Source: Opacimonas viscosa
Lineage (GTDB): Bacteria; Pseudomonadota; Gammaproteobacteria; Enterobacterales; Alteromonadaceae
Direction: 5' to 3'
Assembly (NCBI RefSeq): GCF_024199005.1
Contig: NZ_JANATA010000008.1
Span: 1-64,000, forward strand
DNA length: 64,000 nt
Every line of letters starts with the position of its first letter. Position 1 is the stretch's first letter. The notes beneath the pieces are model-generated. The model had not been told where the DNA came from. It was given only the letters and a program-made list of their open reading frames with translations, and searched no databases. The position numbers and the translations under genes were made by a program. Shown one piece after another: positions 1-9,161 of this stretch.

Positions 1-3000
1 ACCATGCGCCCGAGTGAATCGTAGGTAAAATCATAGCGATGTCCCATGGCATCGGATTGCTCAATCAGCTCACCATAATGGTTATATTTATATCGCCAGG
101 TACCTTTATCAGGGTCAGTAGTGTTGATTTTACGCCCCCAACTGTCATAGGTGTTAGCAATGACTTGACGGTTAAAGCTATTACTTGTTCGAGTAAGATT
201 TCCCATGACATCGTAAGTAAAAAAGACTTCATTACCCAGATTATCTTTGGTCGAACGTAATTGCCCAAAGGGATCGCGCTGCTCAGTGTGGACTTGACCT
301 AAAGCATTAGTGGTGATGATTGCACCATTACTTCGCGATACCGTTTCTACTTGACCCTCTGGACGCGTCACGCTAGTGGGTCTGCCTAGCACATCATAGG
401 CGGTAGTGGTCGTTGCAGTAAAATCATTCGGTTGCGATACACTTGCTAAACGACCTTGATTATCATAGGTTTTCTTGACCACAATATCCTGATACTCATC
501 GTTAACTTCGCGTTTGCGCGTCACGCTTGCCACCTCACGCCCCCATGCGTCATAATACACGGTCACCGGGGCTTGACCAGGCTGGGTACGTTGCTCATAA
601 AAATGCGCAGCGTAGCTGCTGGTATACCCCATACTGGTGCGCTGTATCACCCCATTGGGCAATGTCGTAGCAACTTGGCGCCCAAATCCATCTATGTGCA
701 CACGGGTGCTGACGCCATTTTCTGTCGTGGTGGTGACCTGATATATTATCCCTAGGTGCTCACCGTGTGAGGCATCATAGTCTAGGGTCGTCCTCTCGCC
801 TAGACTGTTAATGCTCGCACTGATGACACGTCCATCGTCGCTGTATTCGGTGTGCGCGCAGCGAGCACCATGTGACTGACTGGATGCATCGAGCACTTGC
901 GTTTGGCTAATATCGTCTGTCGTACACTGGGCGGTTTGTTGTCCATATGCATCATAGGCATAGAGCGTTTTTAAATGATGACCAACGTAGCGCGGGTCTT
1001 GCGCGTGATAATTCCCCGTAACGCTATCGCCATAGACGGTACTACTTTGCAGTAAGCCATTGGCTTGATAGGTAAACACACTTTGGCGCTTATTCGTGCC
1101 TGCCACATTGCTTGAATGGGTGACTTGTGTTTTGGTCAACCGCCCCAAACGCTGCATGTTTTCATCAGAGCCATAGGTGTTGGTGGTTTCAGTGCGTATA
1201 TAGGGGGTATACCATGAGGAGCGTCGGTCATATTGCTCGGTTTTAGAGTAAGTCAGATTGCCATAGTCATCGTACTCATAGGTGGTATGGATTGCCCCAA
1301 CCTCATGCACCGCTTGCGCATCATCATCCACGTGAATAATGCTATCGGTGGAGCTCGCAATATAGGGAAATAGACTGCCCGTTGCCGTCGTTTTCACGGC
1401 CAAGGTATTGGTGGATGTCGATAACACTTTATCGTTGAGTGTTTGCGTCGTCGCTAAGGGCATGCCAATCAATGCATACCGCTGGCCACTTGCGTCTTGG
1501 TGATATGACGTGGTGGTGACAACGCCCGTTTGCCTATCTTGGGTTTGTAACTCACCAAAGCCCAATACACCGCGTCCTGCAATATGCAATAACGCATCGC
1601 GGTAGTGATAGCGCACGCTCAACCGCTCTTTGGTGTAGCTGTCGATATCCACATTACTATCAGTATGCACTTGGTAGACTAAGTTTGGACCCCGTCCGGG
1701 CGCAATCACCTGCTCAGGCAAGCTATGTCGAGGCTGGGTCAGGGTATAGACCGCCGGGTCAGATTGCGCGCGATAGTCAATCTCGGTGCTGACCCCAAAG
1801 CCATTGGTGATGGTGTGAATGGTATCGACTGCCGGATGCTGTTGCCCCCAGTATACCGACCAGGTGCCGCGCTGGTAGGTCAATACATCGATGTGATTAT
1901 CGCGGTTGAGCAAGCCTAAATGGATCCGAGCGTTCGCTGACACATGCCTTGTACCTGTGCGTGAAAAGCTCACTCGGTCACTGACACCGTCGATGGGTGA
2001 GGACATGTAGATATCCAGTTGCGTTTCTCGCGAAGCGTGCAAGATATCGGTGCGCCCATCGCCGTTGATATCAACAAAGTGCGTGCGGTGGCTCAGCGCA
2101 TTACTGGCACTTAGCCCCGTCGACTGGCCTTGACGAAAATAGGTGCCAGTTGAGATGCGATAAAACCATGTCCCATTGAGGGTATACATAATATCCGATA
2201 GGCCATCGCCATTGATATCCACCGGACGCATCTGTTCGGTACTGGCTGTGCCAAGGGTGCCGGTGGCCCTCAGGCGAGGTGTGGCCATATCCCCTGAGGA
2301 GACAAACATCTCTTGGGTGGTGTAGCGCTGAGACACCCAGCGCCCACCCCGACGCATGCACTCAAACTTCCCACCATTATCCAAACCAGCATCCAAACCA
2401 GCATCCAAACCAGGCTCAGCGGCCGCAAAGGCATCAAACTCAGTGCGCATAGCGGATATTGCAGGCTCAGCCAATGGCCGGGGCATGCTGCGCGGATTAA
2501 AGATGGGCCCTGAAAACACACAATAATATTCCCGTTTTTGTAGCTCAAACACAAAATCCGTGCGCCCATCGCCGTTCACATCAAAGGCGGCGGTGGTGTC
2601 TTTTGCCTCATCAAACAGACGCAAGTTCACCACATCGTCGGCAGCAAATGCATGCAAGGTGATGCGCTGCCAGCGCCCTTGTCCGGCAGGATTGATAAGC
2701 GCTCTGACATGGCCACTTTGTTGATAGACCAAATCGCTGCGCCCATCGCCATTGACATCGGCGCTGATAACCCCGCGCTGATAGTCAGTGAATGGAATGT
2801 GCATTTGGGTGTTTACTTGTACCGGACGGCTGTGCGTGTCAAGGTACACGTACATCACTGTGCTGCCATGAAACACCAGCAAGTCCATGACCCCATCCAC
2901 ATTGCCATCAAACGCCATGGCATAGGAGCGCTCTTTACTGCCCGCCCCAACATGACTTAAGTGAATATCGCCAAAATGAGTGATTCTGGCTCGCCACGCA

Positions 3001-4121
3001 CCGTCTTTTTCATACACCACATCATCCACCCCATCGCCATTGATATCAAAGAGGCGATGCTCAGCATAGCGGTGATGACTGAGCCAGCGCTCTGCTGACG
3101 CAAAGGGTTGATAATAGGGAGTATCAGGTACGCCGTGCCAAGCAAACTGAGTCGCCGGTTTGCAGCGCAAACTCAGCTGTTGACCGGAACGAGGGGCGCA
3201 TTCGACGATGCTCGTTAATGTGGTTTTGGCCTGCAAATGCGCAGCCACATCGTAATTAAGGGTATACTTGCGATACGTATGGCCATCTTGCAACACCGTG
3301 ATATCCGTTAAGCGCTGGTCATTGCGCACAGGCATACCAAAATAATAGCCGGAAAAGCCAGTGCCGGTGTGCTCGTACTCAAACCGCACATCGATATACG
3401 GCGCATCACCTTGGATGTGGCCACCGTATTGAATATGGGATAACAGGGCTGCACCGCTCATGGCAGAGCTATGATAGTGAAACTCAATATAATTACCTGC
3501 CACATCCTCAATGGCTTTTAACATCCACGCCTTGGCCACATGAGATTGCTCAGGGTGTAAGACCAACGCATCCTCACCTCGATAGGGATAAGGTGCATGA
3601 CTGACATCGCCATAATAATGCGTTTCACCGGACTTGGTTTGCACACTAAAATAACGCGGGTGACCGTCATGGTTATCATCAAAGGACGTTATCACGGCAA
3701 AATTATCAATATCGGTATGATACGTTGTGCCATCGTGACCTTTTTGCCCCGAGCTCACAACTAAGCGCTGACCATCAAGACAAAAGTGGTCGCGTGTATC
3801 AAAATAAATTGGTGTGATGGTGCTATCCATGATGGGCGTGGATGGGCAACGCGTGATGGCTGAGCTGGCCGATAACTGCCAACCGACGCCCAGCAAGCCC
3901 TCGCGCGTGTTATGTGAATGATATTGCAAAGCGATCTGAGGTGCTACGTCGCCGCGGGCTTTGGGTACGGTGATGGGCACCGTATACGTCGCTGCGCCAC
4001 TTTCGGCTACGCGAAACTCGCCCGCTAGGGTGCCGACATACTCTGTGCTGGCATGAGCATGGTACAAGGTACTGCAAACCAACAAAACACATAACACACT
4101 TCGAATGAGATACACCATCAT
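1..4121 (-). CDS. Partial large secreted SpvB/FG-GAP/RHS-repeat protein (3' end outside window)
   Basis: One reading frame stays open from the ATG at 4121 to the left edge, about 1373 codons with no stop seen; the stop lies outside the window. The N-terminus is a signal peptide ending near AHA-ST. It is followed by an SpvB-type domain (about residues 30-330) with PITVPKARGDVAPQIALQY and GLLGVGWQLSASSAITRC. FG-GAP/VCBS calcium-type motifs follow (about 355-760), such as DINGDGVDD (3047), DVNGDGRSD, DVNGDGRTD, DINGDGLSD and DINGDGRTD (2070). A TcB-middle-like stretch (NGFGVSTEIDY) comes next, then YD/RHS repeats from about residue 940 (TTYEYDDYGN, RYDFTYDSLGR at the edge). This is the architecture of TcB/SpvB-RHS shell proteins, which often carry a C-terminal toxin; that end is not visible. 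GTAAGGGATAG before the ATG gives a ribosome site. Base composition looks GC-richer than the later genes, hinting at transfer. Confidence 0.88.
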   Translation of the reverse strand, partial: MMVYLIRSVLCVLLVCSTLYHAHASTEYVGTLAGEFRVAESGAATYTVPITVPKARGDVAPQIALQYHSHNTREGLLGVGWQLSASSAITRCPSTPIMDSTITPIYFDTRDHFCLDGQRLVVSSGQKGHDGTTYHTDIDNFAVITSFDDNHDGHPRYFSVQTKSGETHYYGDVSHAPYPYRGEDALVLHPEQSHVAKAWMLKAIEDVAGNYIEFHYHSSAMSGAALLSHIQYGGHIQGDAPYIDVRFEYEHTGTGFSGYYFGMPVRNDQRLTDITVLQDGHTYRKYTLNYDVAAHLQAKTTLTSIVECAPRSGQQLSLRCKPATQFAWHGVPDTPYYQPFASAERWLSHHRYAEHRLFDINGDGVDDVVYEKDGAWRARITHFGDIHLSHVGAGSKERSYAMAFDGNVDGVMDLLVFHGSTVMYVYLDTHSRPVQVNTQMHIPFTDYQRGVISADVNGDGRSDLVYQQSGHVRALINPAGQGRWQRITLHAFAADDVVNLRLFDEAKDTTAAFDVNGDGRTDFVFELQKREYYCVFSGPIFNPRSMPRPLAEPAISAMRTEFDAFAAAEPGLDAGLDAGLDNGGKFECMRRGGRWVSQRYTTQEMFVSSGDMATPRLRATGTLGTASTEQMRPVDINGDGLSDIMYTLNGTWFYRISTGTYFRQGQSTGLSASNALSHRTHFVDINGDGRTDILHASRETQLDIYMSSPIDGVSDRVSFSRTGTRHVSANARIHLGLLNRDNHIDVLTYQRGTWSVYWGQQHPAVDTIHTITNGFGVSTEIDYRAQSDPAVYTLTQPRHSLPEQVIAPGRGPNLVYQVHTDSNVDIDSYTKERLSVRYHYRDALLHIAGRGVLGFGELQTQDRQTGVVTTTSYHQDASGQRYALIGMPLATTQTLNDKVLSTSTNTLAVKTTATGSLFPYIASSTDSIIHVDDDAQAVHEVGAIHTTYEYDDYGNLTYSKTEQYDRRSSWYTPYIRTETTNTYGSDENMQRLGRLTKTQVTHSSNVAGTNKRQSVFTYQANGLLQSSTVYGDSVTGNYHAQDPRYVGHHLKTLYAYDAYGQQTAQCTTDDISQTQVLDASSQSHGARCAHTEYSDDGRVISASINSLGERTTLDYDASHGEHLGIIYQVTTTTENGVSTRVHIDGFGRQVATTLPNGVIQRTSMGYTSSYAAHFYEQRTQPGQAPVTVYYDAWGREVASVTRKREVNDEYQDIVVKKTYDNQGRLASVSQPNDFTATTTTAYDVLGRPTSVTRPEGQVETVSRSNGAIITTNALGQVHTEQRDPFGQLRSTKDNLGNEVFFTYDVMGNLTRTSNSFNRQVIANTYDSWGRKINTTDPDKGTWRYKYNHYGELIEQSDAMGHRYDFTYDSLGRM
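2379..2414 (-). repeat. Three tandem 12-bp units inside the RHS gene
   Basis: Three direct copies of atccaaaccagc (the last ends in g) lie in frame inside the FG-GAP part of the RHS-type gene. On the coding strand they give a short Ala/Pro-Gly-Leu-Asp repeat, an acidic linker between two FG-GAP blocks. A 12-bp unit can change in copy number without breaking the frame, so this is a candidate slippage site. Confidence 0.8.
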
Positions 4122-4128
4122 CTATCCC

Positions 4129-4563
4129 TTACTGCCAGTCGATATCAAGGGATTGTGTGCAATACCCCGCATCAAAACGCACCCGATAGCGCGATACACC
4201 TTCGCTGTAAGTGACGGTGCCGACAGCAAAACGCGCATTATCCGGTGTGATGGCCACCAATGTCATGGAAACGGCAATATCAGATGCAGAAGACGTTTCA
4301 AGCGCAACATGCGCTTCATGAGATAGCGTCAATTGCACTAACTGCTGCCCCACATAAGGGCAATCTGGGGTGCTTGCGCCTTCTAAGGTGGCTATGTGAA
4401 ACAATGCATCTGGTGTATTGGTATGAAGAGAAGGTAAATCATTGGCGCTCTGCGCCATAGCTGGTGACACCGCAGATGGCAGAAGTATGAGTAACAACGC
4501 TCCGATAGAAATAATAATGGGCATTACAACAGGCGTGATAACGCAAGCAAAACAACGTTTCAT
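4129..4563 (-). CDS. Small secreted protein of unknown function upstream of the RHS gene
   Basis: About 144 residues from the ATG at 4563; a TTG at 4569 two codons earlier is also possible and neither has a strong ribosome site. A long hydrophobic stretch (residues about 10-38) ends in SPAMA-QS, a signal peptidase I site. The mature part of about 105 residues has two cysteines and beta-rich alternation, and no family was recognised. Its stop is only 7 bp before the RHS-type gene, so the two are almost certainly co-transcribed. A secreted partner, chaperone or anchoring factor for the large protein is inference from position only. A perfect TTGACA on the minus strand (4621-4626) lies upstream, but the matching -10 is poor. 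Confidence 0.7.
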   Translation of the reverse strand: MKRCFACVITPVVMPIIISIGALLLILLPSAVSPAMAQSANDLPSLHTNTPDALFHIATLEGASTPDCPYVGQQLVQLTLSHEAHVALETSSASDIAVSMTLVAITPDNARFAVGTVTYSEGVSRYRVRFDAGYCTQSLDIDWQ

Positions 4564-4569
4564 AGGCAA

Positions 4570-4978
4570 TCAAGACGGCTAAACATGATGTATCATCACG
4601 CTAAAAAAAAGATAACCCCTTGTCAATATTTACATTTTATTTACTTTTTAATTGCACTTATTTTACAAGTGAAAAATGATAGGAATATAGCGCCGTAATA
4701 CGCATTGAAGCGCAAATTCAAAATGGATAAAAAACAAAAAAGCAAAATGTAAGTTAGTGAATAGATTGATTAAAAATTGTACAAATTGTAGCTTTTGGTA
4801 ATTTCTTGAAAGAGGAAATGCACTAATGATGGCTGAACGAAATTAGGTTACTTTTGATAGACGAGGTTTACCGGACGTGTATGGTTTATCTTCGCTATCG
4901 TTCTTTACAAAATTCTCATGATCACACCGTTTTTCCCGATAGGTTTGGTATACAACAAAAATTTATCCATTATAATTT
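4570..4978. other. AT-rich intergenic region without a recognisable gene
   Basis: About 400 bp of AT-rich DNA between divergent genes. It holds a minus-strand TTGACA (4621-4626) that may drive the RHS pair, a small inverted repeat TGATG-TAT-CATCA near 4586-4598, and a plus-strand TATAAT at 4971-4976 just before the DUF1289 gene. No convincing ORF, tRNA or mobile-element end was seen. Confidence 0.6.
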
Positions 4979-5269
4979 ATGACTGACAAATACAGTCAGT
5001 TAACTAGGTCACAGTTTTTAATTTATATGCGTCAAATTGAAATATTTGAAATTCCCAGCCCATGTATTGGGGTATGTACTTCTGGACCTAAGGGGTTTTG
5101 TGAAGGCTGTTTTCGTTCTCGTGAAGAACGTTTGCACTGGCTGTCTATCGATGACAATACCCGTAAGCAAATCAATGATGCATGTATGCGCCGGAAAACA
5201 GCCTACTTAAAACGTCAGCAGGCCAAAATCAAAGTCGTTGAAGAAGATACACAACAAGACCTATTTTAA
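4979..5269 (+). CDS. DUF1289 family protein
   Basis: Ninety-six residues with the DUF1289 signature PSPCIGVC...FCEGCFRSREE...W near residues 26-60; the four-cysteine arrangement suggests a small metal- or cluster-binding module. Function is not established for the family. The start is uncertain: a consensus-like TATAAT ends only 2 bp before the ATG at 4979, which would put the transcript start near or inside the first codons. A shorter form starting at ATG 5027 (MRQIEIFEIPSPC) still keeps the whole domain. The C-terminal tail is lysine-rich and then acidic. It stands alone, with a 140-bp gap before the HDOD gene. Confidence 0.8.
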   Translation: MTDKYSQLTRSQFLIYMRQIEIFEIPSPCIGVCTSGPKGFCEGCFRSREERLHWLSIDDNTRKQINDACMRRKTAYLKRQQAKIKVVEEDTQQDLF

Positions 5270-5368
5270 TTTTAGGTTGTTCCTTATGTATCCTAGTGCA
5301 TCTGATGTAACCCTTTGAGATGAGATAAGTCCCTATTTTCGGCATAATATTATTGGCCTGCTATACTG

Positions 5369-5396
5369 TTGACTAAAACATTTAGCAAACTATAGA
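5369..5396 (+). promoter_or_regulatory. Candidate sigma-70 promoter of the HDOD gene
   Basis: TTGACT (5369-5374), a 16-bp spacer and TATAGA (5391-5396). It predicts a very short leader before the ATG at 5411, which weakens the call. Confidence 0.4.
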
Positions 5397-5410
5397 AGTA
5401 CTGTTTACTT

Positions 5411-6226
5411 ATGCCATTTAGTCAATATGCGGCCTATGCCCAAGACACTTATACTCTCCCAGAAATCAGTCTTCGTTTACGTGAGTTGCTCGACTCGCCA
5501 ACTACGGATGTGCAAGATATTGCCCGTTTGATTAGTATAGATCCAGCACTAACGAGTAAAGTACTTCGCTTAGCGAATAGTGCATTATTTCGTTTTCCTG
5601 CACAGATAGACAATATTGCTAGGGCGATTAATGTGGTAGGTGGTGAGGCTATTTATAACTTAGTGATTGCGGAAACCGCACAGAAAGCTGTTTTTACGTA
5701 CCATAATGATTTGATTAATACCAAACAGCATTGGTACAAGTCAGTCGTCACAGGAGTACTCGCAAAGCGTCTAGCAAAAGAGCACGTTAGAGGGACAGAA
5801 CGTTTTTTTGTGTTGGGAATTTTGTATCATCTCAGTGAAATGATCATAGCACAGCACTCTCCCGATGCTTACCAGTCATATCTGAATGATGCCGAGTGTG
5901 TTGAACCCTGGCAAAAACAGAGTATTTATTTTGGTTTTGACTTTGCTTTGTGTAGCGGGGGAGTACTTCAGCATTGGCAACTGCCTCTACAACTTTATGC
6001 ACCGCTCATGGATGCTCATGACAGCTCCCAAGATCATAAGCCGCTAGAAGAGCGCTTACTGTGTCAGGCACAAGCTATAGAGTGGATCTTTAATAGTTGT
6101 ACAGACCCTGAACAATGTTTTCACAAAGCTAGTTCTTTGACTGAATTATCGTTAGAATATAAGGAATTAGCTGCTTTCTATGCATTAGCAGAACAAGAAG
6201 CCCTAACGATACAATCCCTATTTTAA
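5411..6226 (+). CDS. HDOD domain protein
   Basis: A protein of 271 residues. The N-terminal two thirds show the HDOD pattern: LPEISLRLRELL, then DIARLISIDPALTSKVLRLANSALF, then IDNIARAINVVGGEAIYNLVI. HDOD domains are HD-GYP relatives that usually lack the metal-binding HD pair and act as protein-interaction or signalling modules. No HD catalytic pair is obvious here, in line with that. There is no added EAL, GGDEF or receiver domain. It sits 23 bp before the DUF481 gene in the same direction and may be co-transcribed with it. The target is unknown. Confidence 0.85.
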   Translation: MPFSQYAAYAQDTYTLPEISLRLRELLDSPTTDVQDIARLISIDPALTSKVLRLANSALFRFPAQIDNIARAINVVGGEAIYNLVIAETAQKAVFTYHNDLINTKQHWYKSVVTGVLAKRLAKEHVRGTERFFVLGILYHLSEMIIAQHSPDAYQSYLNDAECVEPWQKQSIYFGFDFALCSGGVLQHWQLPLQLYAPLMDAHDSSQDHKPLEERLLCQAQAIEWIFNSCTDPEQCFHKASSLTELSLEYKELAAFYALAEQEALTIQSLF

Positions 6227-6249
6227 CTGTCTTACAAAAAGGACCTTTT

Positions 6250-6987
6250 ATGCGTTTTCTTCCTGTGGTAACCCTTGCGTTATTAGGAGCCACCATTACA
6301 CCTGTATTTGCCACTTCAGAAGCTGCACCTAAACCTTATTCAATGGATGGTGAGTTCGGTTTTATTTTGACCACAGGTAACACTGATACAACATCTATCA
6401 CTGCTGGCTTAAAAGGCACTCAGGAGCTTACTGAATGGAGTAATGAGTATACGTTGGAAGGGTTATACAAGCAGGATGAAGTCGCAGGCTCGAAAGAAAC
6501 TACTGCACAAAAACTCTTTTTATCCGGGCAGGGTAATTATAAGTTAACGAATCCAGATCAACGTCTGTTTGCGTTCTCTTCGTATGAGGATGACCGCTTT
6601 TCTAGTTTCCAGTATCAAGCGACTGTGGCCTTGGGGTATAACCAACAAGTACTGCAAGATGAAAAACAAACGTTTAATTATTCCGTCGGTCCTGGTTATA
6701 GCTTTGCCAAAGATCAAGCGGGTGCTGACTTAAATAGTGTTATCGTCCGTGCGGCTTTGGATTATAGTTATGTGTTGTCAGATAATGCGCGGATCACACA
6801 AACGCTTTCGACAGAATATGGTGAAGATAACACTAAATCACGTTCTAAAACCTCAGTGATTGCTAAGTTAAACAACGGTATTTCAATGAAAGTTTCGTTA
6901 AAGTTGGATCATAACTCCAGCGTAGAAGGTGACGCCGATAATCTCGATACTGAAACATCTGTCACATTGGTCTATAGTTTTTTCTAA
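6250..6987 (+). CDS. DUF481 family outer-membrane beta-barrel protein (YdiY-like)
   Basis: A protein of 245 residues with a signal peptide (cleavage near VFA-TS). The mature part opens with GEFGFILTTGNTDTTSITAGL and continues as alternating amphipathic strands ending in VTLVYSFF, with the terminal aromatic residue expected of an outer-membrane barrel. DUF481 proteins (E. coli YdiY is one) are salt- or acid-responsive outer-membrane proteins of unclear role. A ribosome site AAAAAGGACC precedes the ATG. A strong bidirectional terminator follows the stop. Confidence 0.88.
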   Translation: MRFLPVVTLALLGATITPVFATSEAAPKPYSMDGEFGFILTTGNTDTTSITAGLKGTQELTEWSNEYTLEGLYKQDEVAGSKETTAQKLFLSGQGNYKLTNPDQRLFAFSSYEDDRFSSFQYQATVALGYNQQVLQDEKQTFNYSVGPGYSFAKDQAGADLNSVIVRAALDYSYVLSDNARITQTLSTEYGEDNTKSRSKTSVIAKLNNGISMKVSLKLDHNSSVEGDADNLDTETSVTLVYSFF

Positions 6988-7004
6988 GCTTGAACTTCCC
7001 CTAG

Positions 7005-7044
7005 GCACAAAAAAAGGAGAATGAAAATTCTCCTTTTTTTGTGC
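7005..7044. terminator. Bidirectional Rho-independent terminator
   Basis: A perfect 18-bp inverted repeat (7005-7022 and 7027-7044) around a GAAA loop, with A7 and T7 runs in the arms. It serves the DUF481 gene on the plus strand and serA on the minus strand, whose stops flank it. Confidence 0.92.
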
Positions 7045-7071
7045 GTTCGCGCTTTGAGAAAGCGTGAGTGC

Positions 7072-8301
7072 TTAGTGCAAGATCCGAGTTTTAATCGTTC
7101 CGGCGATACCTTTCAATTGGGTAAAGGCATCTTCTGCACGGTCAGTTTCTACTTCTAGTACTACGTAACCGATATTTTCGTTGGTTTGTAAGTACTGCGC
7201 AGCAATATTAATATTCTGCTCTGCAAATGCTTGGTTAATTTGTGTTAGTACACCCGGTGCATTTTTATGAATGTGCAATAAACGGGAATGCTTAGCATGT
7301 CCAGGAAGGGAAACTTCTGGAAAGTTAACCGCAGATAAAGTAGAACCATTATCTGAGTACTTAGCCATTTTTCCAGCAACTTCAATACCGATATTCTCTT
7401 GTGCTTCTTGGGTACTGCCGCCAACGTGAGGGGTTAATATGACATTATCAAAGCGACGTAATGGAGATTCGAACTCCTCTTGGTTTGATTTTGGTTCAAC
7501 CGGGAATACGTCAACTGCAGCGCCGTTGAGTTTCCCTGATTCCAAGGCGGCTTCTAGTGCAGGAATATCAATCACTGTGCCACGCGCGGCATTAATTAAA
7601 ATAGCACCGTCTTTCATTTGAGCGATTTCTTCTGCACCCATCATATTTTGGGTATCGGCAGTTTCAGGCACATGCAAACTAACAACATCAGATGTGTTCA
7701 ATAATTGCTTAAGTGTCTTGATTTGGATGGCATTACCCAGCACAAGTTTATCTTCAATATCGAAAAACTGTACACGCATACCCAAATGTTCAGCCAAGAT
7801 ACTTAACTGTGTACCGATGTGACCATAACCAATAATACCTAGTGTTTTACCACGGGCTTCATAAGAACCAACCGCAGATTTCTCCCATTCGCCACGATGT
7901 GCTTTAGCATTTTTAGCAGGGACACCACGGAGTAATAAGATCAGCATACCCAGAACTAACTCGGCAACCGAACGCGTATTAGAGAATGGTGCATTAAATA
8001 CTGGAATACCACGAAGCTGTGTTGCTGTTAGGTCGACCTGATTGGTACCAATACAGAAACAACCTACTGCAATGAGTTTTGGCGCATTAGCGACAACGTT
8101 TTCAGTAATCTGAGTACGAGAGCGAAGGCCAATGAAATGAACATCTTTTACTTTTTCAATCAGTTCGTCTTCTGGCAAGGACGTTTTTAAATATTCAATA
8201 TTGAAGTAACCGTTATTTTCTAGTGTTTCAACGGCGCTTTGATGAACACCTTCAAGTAATAAAATTTTGATTTTATCTTTTGGGAGAGAAACCTTGCTCA
8301 T
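7072..8301 (-). CDS. serA: D-3-phosphoglycerate dehydrogenase
   Basis: A protein of 409 residues, the length of the ACT-domain (E. coli-type) enzyme. It oxidises 3-phosphoglycerate to 3-phosphohydroxypyruvate, the first step of serine synthesis in the cytoplasm. The NAD-binding motif GYGHIG is at 158-163. The catalytic Arg240 (NAARG), Glu269 (PVEP) and His292 (TPHVGG) are all present. The C-terminal ACT domain (about 339-409, HIHKNAPGVLTQINQAF) is the serine-binding regulatory module. A probable MetJ operator lies 30 bp upstream of the start. rpiA is upstream on the same strand, 150 bp away, the gene order also found in E. coli. Confidence 0.97.
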   Translation of the reverse strand: MSKVSLPKDKIKILLLEGVHQSAVETLENNGYFNIEYLKTSLPEDELIEKVKDVHFIGLRSRTQITENVVANAPKLIAVGCFCIGTNQVDLTATQLRGIPVFNAPFSNTRSVAELVLGMLILLLRGVPAKNAKAHRGEWEKSAVGSYEARGKTLGIIGYGHIGTQLSILAEHLGMRVQFFDIEDKLVLGNAIQIKTLKQLLNTSDVVSLHVPETADTQNMMGAEEIAQMKDGAILINAARGTVIDIPALEAALESGKLNGAAVDVFPVEPKSNQEEFESPLRRFDNVILTPHVGGSTQEAQENIGIEVAGKMAKYSDNGSTLSAVNFPEVSLPGHAKHSRLLHIHKNAPGVLTQINQAFAEQNINIAAQYLQTNENIGYVVLEVETDRAEDAFTQLKGIAGTIKTRILH

Positions 8302-8330
8302 GTGGATATGTTACCTATTTGTAAAATTAA

Positions 8331-8346
8331 GGACATCTAGACGTCT
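8331..8346 (-). promoter_or_regulatory. Probable MetJ operator (two tandem met boxes) upstream of serA
   Basis: Two adjacent 8-bp units, GGACATCT (6 of 8 matches) and AGACGTCT (8 of 8), match the met-box consensus AGACGTCT, which MetJ binds in tandem arrays. The site lies 30 bp before the serA ATG, between it and any likely promoter, a good place for repression. Placing serA in the methionine regulon is inference: serine supplies one-carbon units and sulfur-acceptor carbon for methionine. Confidence 0.55.
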
Positions 8347-8454
8347 AAATGAGTAATTTAGCAAAAATCCGTTTTTGTGAATAGTCTTTTTTAGTCTTAG
8401 TTAAAACAAACATTACGGTTTTGGGTAACGTTTGTCATGTGTATAAATGTTGGC

Positions 8455-9126
8455 CTATGAAATGGTAGTTACACCATTATTATCTCCAACTAAAACAATG
8501 TCAGCACCACGTTCGGCAAATAGTCCGTTAGTGACGACACCAACTATGTTGTTAATTTGCTGTTCCAGTTCACGAGGATTCAATATGGTCAAGTTGTGTA
8601 CATCGATAATCACATTACCATTATCGGTAACGACACCTTCGCGATAAACCGGATCGCCACCTAGTTTGACCAACTCTCTGGCCACATAGGAACGAGCCAT
8701 TGGAATCACTTCCACAGGTAAAGGGAAGTTACCAAGTACACCAACTTGTTTCGTATCATCAATAATACACACAAATTTCTGGGCCACGGCCGCGACAATT
8801 TTTTCTCGAGTAAGTGCAGCACCGCCACCTTTTATCATGTGTTTGTGTTCGGTGATTTCGTCTGCACCATCGATATAAATATCAAAGCTGCCGACAGAAT
8901 TTAGGTCAAATACTTCTATACCAAGTGCTTTTAAACGTTCGGTTGATGCGTCTGAGCTAGATACCGCACCTTCGATCAGGTGTTTTTTTTCTGCTAGCGC
9001 CTCGATAAAGTAATTGACTGTAGAACCGGTCCCGACACCGACAATTGCATCTGCTTCTACATATTTCAAGGCAGCTCTGGCTGCAGCGCGTTTTTTGTCA
9101 TCTTGTGTCATGGTGTGTTCACTCAT
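8455..9126 (-). CDS. rpiA: Ribose-5-phosphate isomerase A
   Basis: A protein of 223 residues, full length for RpiA. It interconverts ribose 5-phosphate and ribulose 5-phosphate in the pentose phosphate pathway. Family motifs are clear: [16 protein letters not shown] near the start, SSDAST, DGADEI, and [14 protein letters not shown] with the catalytic-region acidic and lysine residues. The ATG at 9126 gives [12 protein letters not shown]; the second ATG at 9111 matches where many RpiA proteins start. Neither has a strong ribosome site. fau lies 35 bp upstream on the same strand. Confidence 0.96.
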   Translation of the reverse strand: MSEHTMTQDDKKRAAARAALKYVEADAIVGVGTGSTVNYFIEALAEKKHLIEGAVSSSDASTERLKALGIEVFDLNSVGSFDIYIDGADEITEHKHMIKGGGAALTREKIVAAVAQKFVCIIDDTKQVGVLGNFPLPVEVIPMARSYVARELVKLGGDPVYREGVVTDNGNVIIDVHNLTILNPRELEQQINNIVGVVTNGLFAERGADIVLVGDNNGVTTIS

Positions 9127-9161
9127 AGTTGATTCATTATTATGCTAATTGTAGCGTAAAT

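Noticed and set aside
1-4092. Several short plus- and minus-strand ORFs inside the first 4 kb
   Set aside because: They are shadows of the large minus-strand RHS frame, which carries clear domain motifs throughout.
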